Part shown: in pieces, positions 1 through 6,660 of the stretch
Numbering within the stretch: the stretch's first letter is position 1
Layout of the letters: each line of letters opens with the position of its first letter
Assembly: GCA_033763635.1 (NCBI GenBank)
Contig: JANRKG010000230.1
Span: 1-15,687, forward strand
Direction of reading: 5' to 3'
DNA length: 15,687 bases
Source of the DNA: JANRKG01 sp033763635
Lineage (GTDB): Bacteria; Cyanobacteriota; Cyanobacteriia; GCF-001939115
Program-made: the position numbers and the translations under genes
The notes under the pieces: generated by a model
Seen by the model: the letters and a program-made list of their open reading frames with translations, nothing else
Database searches by the model: none
What the model was told of the DNA's origin: nothing

Positions 1-102
1 AGCAATCACCCAGAGGAATTTGGCCCCACCGAAGCAGCGAATGTTGTGCTTGAAGTCAAACCAGCAACTTCGGTCAAGGGACCGATCGAAAACTTCCAAT
101 AA
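1..102 (+). CDS. C-terminal end of an unidentified protein (partial, enters from the left)
   Basis: Frame 1 is open from the first base of the window to a TAA at 100-102 and gives 33 residues. The piece looks protein-like: it is acidic to mixed, with segments such as HPEEFGPTEAANVVLEVKP and a polar tail ending in ENFQ. It has no low-complexity or frame-shadow look. It would run head-on into the protease gene, whose stop lies 23 bp further on, which is a normal convergent arrangement. I do not recognise the family from so short a tail, and no start is visible because it lies outside the window. A chance open frame of this length is possible, so the call rests on composition and placement only. 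Confidence 0.45.
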   Translation, partial: SNHPEEFGPTEAANVVLEVKPATSVKGPIENFQ

Positions 103-124
103 AGCCGATGGAATAAATCATTTG

Positions 125-1780
125 TTACCTGATAGGTACAGTCCACCAGGCCAGGGCGTAGGGCTGGATGGGTTCGTTCACTTGTCTTTGATAGACCACC
201 CGAATTTTGTACCGTCCTGTCTGAGGAATGGGGTGGAAGAGATGTTCCACGCTATCCACTTCACTAACGGAAGACCAGACGCTACTTGCTGTATCAGTCT
301 GGTCCAGTCGCATAAGATATACGTCCAGATTATTTAGACCCCGATCGCTGAATTCTTCGCCCAGATCATACGCTCCGTTCCGGTTGGTGTCTTTCAGGTC
401 TACTCGGCGATCCCAGGCCAGCGTAATCGCGACATGGCTCCCCTTTTGCAACATGCGATCGATCACATACTCCCGGTAAACAGGAGCCTTGGGATTATTA
501 GAATTGCTTCCGACCGTTCGATAGTCCCATCCGATCGCTGGAACGTTAGTGCTGGGATCATACTGTCCTGCCTGAAACTGCTGGTAGGCGCGGAATACAT
601 TGAGTTGTCCGGCTCCCATTTGAATATGGAGCGGAATGGTGCGATCGCGATAAGCATCCGAATTCAACCAATCCTGATTGCTTTTATCCAAAATGGTGCG
701 GCTCATACCCAGTAGTAAGCCATTGCCCTGATCTTGAAGCTTTTCAGCGGAGTTCAGCAGGATTGCTTTCATGACTTCATGGCGGCGGGAATCAAGGCTC
801 CAATTAAGTTTACGGGCTTTGAGTTGCCGATCGCCAAATTCTTGAAGCAGGGCAACGCTGGCGGTGACGTGGGGAGCGGCAAAACTACTTCCCGTTGTGC
901 GGACCACGCGCCCATCCGGGTTCATGACCGTTACGTTATTGCCCGGTGCCAAAAGGCTGACCGATCGACGGGGACCCACATTACTCTCCAGGCCAATAAT
1001 GCGGCTGGGAATACCGGAAGCCGGATCGCCTAGATTGGCAAAGTCCACTTTGGCATAGGGACCCAACTTTTGAAGTTTCGGGTCACTGGAGGCCGTGTTT
1101 TTCAGCCGTGTTGAAAAGGCGATCGTCATTCCATTAAATTGGTCAGTCGGGATCGGAATCCCTCCTTTTCCCTGGTTTCCGGCCACGATATACAACACGT
1201 CATGAACTCGCGACGACCAATCAATGCACTGGGTCAACAGGGCATTCCCATCTAACAATGCTTGAGGACGGGGATCTTCCCGTAAGGATTCACCAAAGCT
1301 AAAGTTAATCGCCCGCAAATCTCCCCCATTTTGTTGAGCAATGTGTTGGGAAGAGAGGCATTCTTCAGGCTGTCCGTTCCGTTTCAAGATGCCAACGGCA
1401 GAGGCATAGAGCCGTGCATCGGGAGCAACCCCCCGGAACCCCTTAGCGTTGCCCACCATAATACTGGCTACGTTTTGGGCATGGGCATCTACATTCGCGT
1501 TTGTTTTCGCTGGGGTATTCCGAAAAAAAACTCGGACGCTGGAAAACGCCCGATTGCGCGAAACCGCTTTGTCAATCCCAAATTGCCCGGGCCGCCCGAT
1601 TTCCACCTGCCCGATCGCGATCTTGCGCCCCGTGAGACGATAGGGCGGATTATGAAGTTTCAGGGCATTTACCCCCGCTTCGCCAATCGATGATTGGGAC
1701 AGAAGGGTATCCGTCGCTGCCAGGGCCGCTCCGATCCAGCAGGCTCCCAGTCCACTGAGCAACCATACCGAGTTTTTCAT
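125..1780 (-). CDS. Exported subtilisin-like (S8) serine protease with Glu at the catalytic Asp position
   Basis: This is a 551-residue secreted peptidase of the subtilase fold. The ATG at 1780 is chosen because it starts a classic signal peptide (Lys at residue 2, hydrophobic run to about residue 21, cleavage after ALAA). The open frame extends 22 codons further upstream, but that extension is polar. The subtilase landmarks are in order: strand and loop IGQVEIG around Glu60 (usually VAVIDTG), the His motif DAHAQNVASI at His100, oxyanion Asn202 in VAGNQG, and the Ser motif GSSFAAPHV at Ser299. So the triad reads Glu-His-Ser rather than Asp-His-Ser. The His motif has also lost the second His and both Gly of HGTHVAG. 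The C-terminal third looks like the beta-sandwich that follows many subtilases (ITLAWDR, then NNLDVYLM). It carries an EF-hand-like loop DTNRNGAYDLGE at residues 464-475 that should bind calcium. The fold assignment is firm. Activity and substrate are unknown; it probably acts in the periplasm or outside the cell. Confidence 0.9.
   Translation of the reverse strand: MKNSVWLLSGLGACWIGAALAATDTLLSQSSIGEAGVNALKLHNPPYRLTGRKIAIGQVEIGRPGQFGIDKAVSRNRAFSSVRVFFRNTPAKTNANVDAHAQNVASIMVGNAKGFRGVAPDARLYASAVGILKRNGQPEECLSSQHIAQQNGGDLRAINFSFGESLREDPRPQALLDGNALLTQCIDWSSRVHDVLYIVAGNQGKGGIPIPTDQFNGMTIAFSTRLKNTASSDPKLQKLGPYAKVDFANLGDPASGIPSRIIGLESNVGPRRSVSLLAPGNNVTVMNPDGRVVRTTGSSFAAPHVTASVALLQEFGDRQLKARKLNWSLDSRRHEVMKAILLNSAEKLQDQGNGLLLGMSRTILDKSNQDWLNSDAYRDRTIPLHIQMGAGQLNVFRAYQQFQAGQYDPSTNVPAIGWDYRTVGSNSNNPKAPVYREYVIDRMLQKGSHVAITLAWDRRVDLKDTNRNGAYDLGEEFSDRGLNNLDVYLMRLDQTDTASSVWSSVSEVDSVEHLFHPIPQTGRYKIRVVYQRQVNEPIQPYALAWWTVPIR
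641..648. repeat. HIP1 octamer (GCGATCGC)
   Basis: An exact copy of the cyanobacterial HIP1 palindrome, within the protease coding sequence. Confidence 0.8.
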
Positions 1781-1918
1781 CTCGAATTCTCTATCGGTTC
1801 TTTCAATTGGTGATTTTAATTGGTATAGAGTGGGGACCAGGGGCAACGATCCCGCAAAGGAAACTTACAAACTTTGATAAACTAATTGTTACAGAGGACT
1901 CAGGAGAACCCGTTCACT
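1781..1918. promoter_or_regulatory. Divergent intergenic region between the S8 protease and rpe
   Basis: This 138-bp spacer separates two genes that start in opposite directions, so both promoters should lie here. A TATAGA hexamer at 1824-1829 is the best plus-strand -10 candidate, but its upstream -35 (TTTCAA, 17 bp away) is weak. The heptamer AATTGGT occurs twice in the same orientation at 1805-1811 and 1818-1824, 13 bp apart, and overlaps this candidate. That could be a regulator site or chance in AT-rich sequence. No convincing -10/-35 pair was found for the protease. Confidence 0.35.
1902..1906 (+). promoter_or_regulatory. Ribosome binding site of rpe
   Basis: AGGAG lies 12 bases upstream of the ATG at 1919. 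The only alternative start in frame is a TTG at 1886, upstream of this site and without a Shine-Dalgarno sequence. The site therefore decides the start of rpe. Confidence 0.7.
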
Positions 1919-2656
1919 ATGGCACCCATCTCATCAACACCCGTTTCTTCAACCCAACCATCTTCTCAGAAGCCGATTGTGATTGCTCCATCCATCTTAT
2001 CAGCGGATTTTAGCCGTTTGGGGGAGGAAGTGCGGGCGGTTGATGCCGCTGGAGCCGATTGGATTCATGTGGATGTCATGGATGGTCGGTTCGTTCCCAA
2101 CATTACGATCGGTCCTCTGGTGGTCAGTGCGCTGCGTCCCGTCACTCAGAAGCCCCTCGATGTGCATCTGATGATTGTGGAACCTGAAAAGTATGTCGAA
2201 GATTTTGCAAAAGCCGGGGCTGACATTATCTCGGTCCATGCGGAACACAATGCTTCTCCCCACCTGCACCGGACCCTGTGCCAAATCCGGGAACTGGGTA
2301 AGCAAGCCGGGGTGGTGCTGAATCCTTCTACGCCTTTAGAAATCATTGAATATGTTCTGGAAGTGTGCGATCTGATTTTGATCATGAGCGTCAACCCGGG
2401 CTTTGGTGGTCAAAGCTTCATTCCTACCGTTGTTCCCAAGATTCGCAAGCTACGCCAGATGTGTGATGAGCGCGGTTTGAATCCCTGGATTGAAGTGGAC
2501 GGTGGGCTGAAGGCGAATAATACCTGGCAGGTGTTAGAAGCAGGCGCAAATGCGATCGTCGCTGGGTCCGCAGTCTTCAATACCCCGGATTACGCAAAAG
2601 CCATCACGGACATTCGCAATAGCAAACGTCCAGCCCCTGAATTAGCAACCGTCTAA
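1919..2656 (+). CDS. rpe: Ribulose-phosphate 3-epimerase
   Basis: Rpe interconverts D-ribulose 5-phosphate and D-xylulose 5-phosphate in the Calvin cycle and the pentose phosphate pathway, in the cytosol. The 245-residue product matches the family length and is a TIM barrel. The family signatures are present: APSILSADF (residues 23-31), HVDVMDGRFVPNITIGP (50-66), DVHLMI, MSVNPGFGGQSF (156-167) and EVDGGLK. The metal and catalytic residues fall at His50, Asp52, His83 and Asp194, with the same spacing (33 and 111 residues) as the plant and cyanobacterial enzymes. The first 18 residues, rich in Ser, Thr and Pro, are a non-conserved leader of a kind common in cyanobacterial Rpe. The ATG at 1919 is supported by AGGAG at 1902-1906. 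It is monocistronic in this window: the upstream neighbour is divergent and the downstream one convergent. Nothing looks unusual and the assignment is secure. Confidence 0.97.
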   Translation: MAPISSTPVSSTQPSSQKPIVIAPSILSADFSRLGEEVRAVDAAGADWIHVDVMDGRFVPNITIGPLVVSALRPVTQKPLDVHLMIVEPEKYVEDFAKAGADIISVHAEHNASPHLHRTLCQIRELGKQAGVVLNPSTPLEIIEYVLEVCDLILIMSVNPGFGGQSFIPTVVPKIRKLRQMCDERGLNPWIEVDGGLKANNTWQVLEAGANAIVAGSAVFNTPDYAKAITDIRNSKRPAPELATV

Positions 2657-2674
2657 TTCGTTCCTTTTTTTTCA

Positions 2675-2689
2675 CTCCCTACTCCCTAC
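2675..2689. repeat. Short tandem repeat, two copies of CTCCCTA
   Basis: The run ACTCCCTACTCCCTAC spans the stop codon of the CHASE2-GGDEF-EAL gene (TAG on the minus strand at 2679-2681). Short heptanucleotide repeats of this type are common in filamentous cyanobacterial genomes. With two copies it is at the limit of what can be called a repeat. Confidence 0.4.
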
Positions 2690-5123
2690 GCTTTGGTGTG
2701 GGGGGTGGGGAGTTTGTTTCAGGAGAAAAACCTGCCAGAACACCATCGGGAGCTAACCAGGGGGGGATACCTGCCAGAAATTTCTCTGCCTCTTGAGAAG
2801 CAACAGGAGGAGAAAATAGATACCCCTGCCCATACTGACAATAGAGACTCTGAAGTTGCTCAACCTGGGCTAAAGATTCAACCCCTTCTGCAACCACTTC
2901 TAACCCTAAGTTTTGAGCCAGGGTTGTAATGGCCCAGACAATCTCCCATCCTTCCCGATCGGTATCAATGCGGCTGACAAAAGAGCGATCGATTTTCAGG
3001 GTGCGAATGGGCAACCGATGCAACCGCCCCAGAGAAGAGTATCCAATCCCAAAATCATCAATACAGAGATCGATCTGACGAGTCTGTAACTGTTTCAGCA
3101 AACTCAGGGCCATCTCAGGATTGAGCATGATCGCGCTTTCCGTAATCTCTAACTTTAAGCTTCTACTCGCAAGATCCGTTTCTTCTAAAATTTGGTCAAT
3201 ACAGTGGAGCAGCTCCCCCTTTGCTAGCTGCACTCCTGACAAATTGACATTCATGGTCAGGTGGCGATAAGCGGGAAACTGCTGTTGCCACCGCTTCAAC
3301 TGACGGCAACTTTCCCAAAGCATCCACTCCCCTAGCGCCGTAATTAACCCGGTTTCTTCCGCAATCAAAATAAACTCGGCGGGTAACACGAGTCCGCGTT
3401 CGGCATGGGGCCAGCGGACTAAAGCTTCAAAGCCTGTGATGGCTCCGGTTTCAAAAGCTACGATCGGCTGATAGTACACCTGAAATTCCTGGCGATCGAC
3501 CGCCCGCCGCAAATCCGTTTCCAATTTCAGTAAGGCAACTGCACGGGTATGCATCGTGCGATGGAACACTTCCGATCGCCCTTTTCCCATCGCCTTTGCG
3601 CGGTACATGGCGGTGTCGGAATCCCGCAAAACATCTTCAGGATATTGATAGTCGGGTGTGCCGATGGCAATGCCAATGCTGGTAGCCGTGAATACTTCAT
3701 AGCCGCCCACATCAATGGGCTGAGTGAGATTTTGGTGGATACGATCGGCCACCTGCAACGCCTCCTCCTCTGTCTTCAAGCCCTCCAACAAAATCACGAA
3801 TTCATCCCCTCCCAACCGGGCCACCGTATCCTGAGGCTCCAGGCAGGATTGCAGACGACGGGCAATTTTTACCAGCAATTCGTCGCCCAGGGTATGCCCC
3901 AGGCTGTCGTTCACAACTTTGAAGCGATCGATATCTAGAAACAGCACTGCAAACTTAAGCCGGGGAGCCTGCTGGGCCTGCCGAATCATTTGCTGTAGGC
4001 GCATCAGGAAAAAGGCCCGATTCGGTAATCCTGTGAGGCTGTCATGGTAAGCGTTAAAGTGCAGCAGGGCGTTGATTCGGAAGAGTTCTTGCAGGGCAAC
4101 CATCCCGCCCGTCGCCGTGAGCAAGAGGAGGGGCATGGCGATCGGCACCCAGTACCCACCATTAAATAGGACAAAGCCCACCCCCACCCATCCCAAGCTC
4201 AATCCCATCCAAACAATCACCTGAAAGCCTACCCGCCGTCTGGAAAGCAAGGCGCTTAAAATTGGCCCACCGATTAATAAAATGAAAGGGGACCATCCCG
4301 GATAGAGAACCCTTAACTGATTTCCCTGTAGCAAATTATTGATGATGGCTGCATGCAAAAAAACGCCACTGGCGGGGGGGCTGCGATCGAAGGGAGTAGT
4401 CAGGGGATCTAAGCTGGAAGCGGTCACCCCTACCAACACAATTTTGTGCTGAAACACGCTGTTAGGCACCTCTCCCTTGAGTACCTGGCTGAAAGAATAT
4501 TGAGTTGCCCGTGAGACAGGACCGGGCCAGTTGACCCAGAAGGGTTGATGAATGGTGGGAAGATTAACGGGGGCTTGAACCAGGGAGTAAACATTCGCTG
4601 CCGCTAATCCCAGAGTTGGTACCTCCCGCAGTTTGAGGTTCACTTTCCGAACGATTCCATCCGAGTCCTCATGCTTCAGAATATGGCCCTCTGTAAGGGC
4701 AGACTGACGGAGGATCGGCGTGGGTAACAGAGGAGACCCAATACTATCCCAGGCCCGTGCGAGCACGACCTGGCCTTGAGTTTCGATCGCTTCCGCCAGG
4801 GCATCATCTTCTGTCGTTTGTTCGGGAAACAAGAGATCCAGAACAATCACGCTGGGTTCGGCGCGGGTCAATTGCTGGATCAGTTGGGTATAGCGCTGGC
4901 GGTTCCAGGGAAAGCGCCCTAATTCCCGCAAACTGGCCTCATCGATCGCAATCACCACCACTCGTTCATCCCAGGGAATGCTTCCCCGCAAACGAAATAG
5001 CACCTGGTAGCCAATTTGCTCCAGGGGATAGAGGGCACCTAGTTTTAGCAGAATTGCAATGGTCAGGGCTGCGATTCCACCCGGTAGCGCACGCCAGCCT
5101 AGCTTACGGCACTGCCAGTTCAT
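2679..5123 (-). CDS. CHASE2-GGDEF-EAL membrane sensor for cyclic-di-GMP turnover
   Basis: This 814-residue inner-membrane protein should read a periplasmic signal and make or degrade c-di-GMP. From the N terminus it has a first membrane helix (about 15-33), a periplasmic CHASE2 domain (about 38-273, with VVVIAIDEAS and VLVGVTASSLDP landmarks), three close membrane helices (about 277-343), a GGDEF domain (about 358-520) and an EAL domain (about 530-790). GGDEF is intact at 438-442 after VARL. The inhibitory I-site five residues upstream reads EPQD instead of RxxD, so product inhibition is probably lost. The EAL domain keeps EALVRW (566-571), NVNLSG, LEITES, IDDFG, LKIDRSFV, AEGVES and QGYLFS, so its phosphodiesterase residues look complete. 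The ATG at 5123 has AGG upstream and lies inside the end of the FecR gene, giving a 20-bp overlap and probable translational coupling; longer in-frame starts would overlap that gene much more. The net direction of activity cannot be told from sequence. The final codons run into a CTCCCTA repeat. Confidence 0.93.
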   Translation of the reverse strand: MNWQCRKLGWRALPGGIAALTIAILLKLGALYPLEQIGYQVLFRLRGSIPWDERVVVIAIDEASLRELGRFPWNRQRYTQLIQQLTRAEPSVIVLDLLFPEQTTEDDALAEAIETQGQVVLARAWDSIGSPLLPTPILRQSALTEGHILKHEDSDGIVRKVNLKLREVPTLGLAAANVYSLVQAPVNLPTIHQPFWVNWPGPVSRATQYSFSQVLKGEVPNSVFQHKIVLVGVTASSLDPLTTPFDRSPPASGVFLHAAIINNLLQGNQLRVLYPGWSPFILLIGGPILSALLSRRRVGFQVIVWMGLSLGWVGVGFVLFNGGYWVPIAMPLLLLTATGGMVALQELFRINALLHFNAYHDSLTGLPNRAFFLMRLQQMIRQAQQAPRLKFAVLFLDIDRFKVVNDSLGHTLGDELLVKIARRLQSCLEPQDTVARLGGDEFVILLEGLKTEEEALQVADRIHQNLTQPIDVGGYEVFTATSIGIAIGTPDYQYPEDVLRDSDTAMYRAKAMGKGRSEVFHRTMHTRAVALLKLETDLRRAVDRQEFQVYYQPIVAFETGAITGFEALVRWPHAERGLVLPAEFILIAEETGLITALGEWMLWESCRQLKRWQQQFPAYRHLTMNVNLSGVQLAKGELLHCIDQILEETDLASRSLKLEITESAIMLNPEMALSLLKQLQTRQIDLCIDDFGIGYSSLGRLHRLPIRTLKIDRSFVSRIDTDREGWEIVWAITTLAQNLGLEVVAEGVESLAQVEQLQSLYCQYGQGYLFSPPVASQEAEKFLAGIPPWLAPDGVLAGFSPETNSPPPTPKRRE

Positions 5124-5940
5124 AGACCTGCCGTTTGCCAAAGGGGCTGACAACCACCGCCTCAATGCGGCGGCTGGCTGGGAGAGGAATCTGGATATCG
5201 AACTGACCATTACGATCGAGCGTTTGGGAAACATCAGCGATTGTCAACAGATTCACGGGATTGACTTGCCCCCTAATCCGGACAGTTTTGGAGTTGATTG
5301 CATCCAAAAGTTGCAACTTTAGCCCTGTGCCTTCTTGAAATGGAATGGGGCGTGTGGGAGGTTCTCCGGGAACGAGTAGGGTTTGAAAACCTGCCTCTAC
5401 CATGACAGATTGCCCTTGAGCAAAGGTTTCTACTTTCCCTTCAAGGGTGGCAATCCCCGTTTTCCCATCCGGATGGACATTCACTCCAAACTCCGTTCCC
5501 CGAACTGCACTTACCCCCCCTGGGGTCTCAATTTCCAGGATTGAATTGTTAGACTCGCCCCGTTTCACCCGAAATCGAGCCTGCCCTTGAACCACTTGCA
5601 GCCGAGTCAATCGACCTCCTGAGGGAAGCGTCTGGATGGCTTTCACCTGAACGGTGGTATTGGCGGCCATTGAGACAAACCCACTGCCTGTGTCCACTTC
5701 CAGTAATGTACTGGAACGGGGACCCGTTTTGATTGTATCTCCTACCTGTTGGAGGCGTGTCCCCAACTGAGCCTGTTGTGCTAAAGCCCCCCGCAAATAC
5801 ATCACGGACCCAGACAGTTCTCGGACCTCCAACCACCGCTCGACTCGAACTTGTAAGGGTTTTGCTGCAAGAAAGTCACTCAGGGAAACGGCTAACAGCG
5901 GACCAATGAAAATCCAGAGCAGAGAGCGGCGCTGAATCAT
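5104..5940 (-). CDS. FecR-domain periplasmic protein
   Basis: This is a 278-residue exported protein. An N-terminal hydrophobic segment (about residues 6-25, ending FLAAKP) acts as signal peptide or anchor. The FecR domain runs from about residue 45 to 185 and carries the family hallmark IETPGGVSAVRGTEFGVNV at 137-155, preceded by the usual beta-rich stretches (TGPRSSTLLEVDTGSG, VVQGQARFRV). The last 60 residues form a separate beta domain that looks Ig-like (VRIRGQVNPV, then DRNGQFDIQIPLP). Unlike the classical FecR of iron-siderophore signalling, it has no cytoplasmic anti-sigma domain and no sigma factor next to it. It is translated just ahead of, and overlapping, the CHASE2-GGDEF-EAL gene, so the likely role is a periplasmic partner or ligand-binding arm for CHASE2; this is inferred from context. 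The ATG at 5940 has GAGGAA a few bases upstream. The C terminus ends inside the next gene. Confidence 0.88.
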   Translation of the reverse strand: MIQRRSLLWIFIGPLLAVSLSDFLAAKPLQVRVERWLEVRELSGSVMYLRGALAQQAQLGTRLQQVGDTIKTGPRSSTLLEVDTGSGFVSMAANTTVQVKAIQTLPSGGRLTRLQVVQGQARFRVKRGESNNSILEIETPGGVSAVRGTEFGVNVHPDGKTGIATLEGKVETFAQGQSVMVEAGFQTLLVPGEPPTRPIPFQEGTGLKLQLLDAINSKTVRIRGQVNPVNLLTIADVSQTLDRNGQFDIQIPLPASRRIEAVVVSPFGKRQVYELAVP

Positions 5941-6031
5941 AATTTCCTCATTTCAAGGTAGTAGGACTACGGAACGGAGTTTCGCAGACTGTAGGAGAGG
6001 ACTTGCCATTTCACAGAAACCGCCATTCGAT

Positions 6032-6427
6032 TTAGAAAAGATAGAAAGAACAGTCCACGGGCTTATAGATAACTCTGGCATCAAATCCCCGCTCTCTTAA
6101 TTGGTGGGTGAGGGTTTCGGCGGGCGATCGTTGGGCATACGAACCTGCCTGGATATAAAAGCCTAGCCAAATACGGGTCAAAAAAGCGGTTGGAACAATC
6201 GTCTGAACCTGGTCTAGCAGTTGAAAGTTGCGAGTTGGGATGGCAACCACATAGGAATTGTCACAGGGTTGCCCCAGAATAATGGGGGCTTCTTCTCCTG
6301 AAGACCCATAATTTTGAGAAAAGTTCAAAGCTTGAGTAGAACTCGTACTGCCAAAAAATAGGAGTACCATCCATAGCAATCTTAAAGAAGAAAGGAGCAT
6401 CCGTAGGGGGTGACTCTGGGGTTGCAT
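6032..6427 (-). CDS. Small exported SPOR-like protein
   Basis: This 131-residue protein begins with a signal peptide (about residues 1-33: basic start, then LLWMVLLFFG and STQA before the cleavage site). The mature part has a C-terminal module with the flavour of a SPOR domain: GFYIQAGSYAQRSPAETL followed by LRERGFDARVIY (about 89-121), where the aromatic-x-Gln-x-Gly-Ser-Tyr core is typical. An earlier YVVAIPT strand resembles the first half of a duplicated unit. Cys55 and Cys126 could form a disulfide in the periplasm. The start is uncertain: ATG 6427 is used here, TTG 6448 extends it by seven residues, and ATG 6400 also keeps the hydrophobic segment. None has a clear Shine-Dalgarno sequence. 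It is followed 91 bp later by the FecR gene on the same strand, so a shared transcript is possible. True SPOR domains bind denuded peptidoglycan; whether this one does is not shown. Confidence 0.72.
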   Translation of the reverse strand: MQPQSHPLRMLLSSLRLLWMVLLFFGSTSSTQALNFSQNYGSSGEEAPIILGQPCDNSYVVAIPTRNFQLLDQVQTIVPTAFLTRIWLGFYIQAGSYAQRSPAETLTHQLRERGFDARVIYKPVDCSFYLF

Positions 6428-6660
6428 TAGCTTGGGTTCGGGATACAACGAGTCAGGAGTTCCGATACTTTTCCTATAGATTTACGATGCATCAAGTGGA
6501 TCACCGGAAGATTTATCATGTTCCTGCTCACATTCATTCCACTTGTGGTCAGTCAACGAATCTTTAACGGGTCAATTCACTTTTAGGAAATAAATTTAGG
6601 TTAAATTTTGAGGGTCTTCGAACTGTCAAAACCTTCCTGGTGGAATATGAGAAGCATTCA
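6428..6660. other. Spacer between the WG kinase and the SPOR-like gene
   Basis: These 233 bases lie between two minus-strand genes and should hold the promoter of the SPOR-FecR-CHASE2 block. A TTGACT on the minus strand (6552-6557) could be a -35, but no good -10 follows at 16-18 bp. An 8-bp inverted repeat (CAAGTGGA at 6492-6499, TCCACTTG at 6539-6546) flanks a 39-base loop, and a 6-bp one (TTTTGA/TCAAAA, about 6606-6631) lies just after the kinase stop, too weak to call a terminator. I see no open frame worth calling. Confidence 0.4.

Noticed and set aside
2674..2715. Possible terminator hairpin (ACTCCCTAC with GTGGGGAGT) between rpe and the CHASE2 gene
   Set aside because: The 9-bp stem has a wobble pair and a long loop, and the poly-T run lies before the hairpin on the plus strand rather than after it. 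Much of the sequence is coding for the CHASE2 gene.
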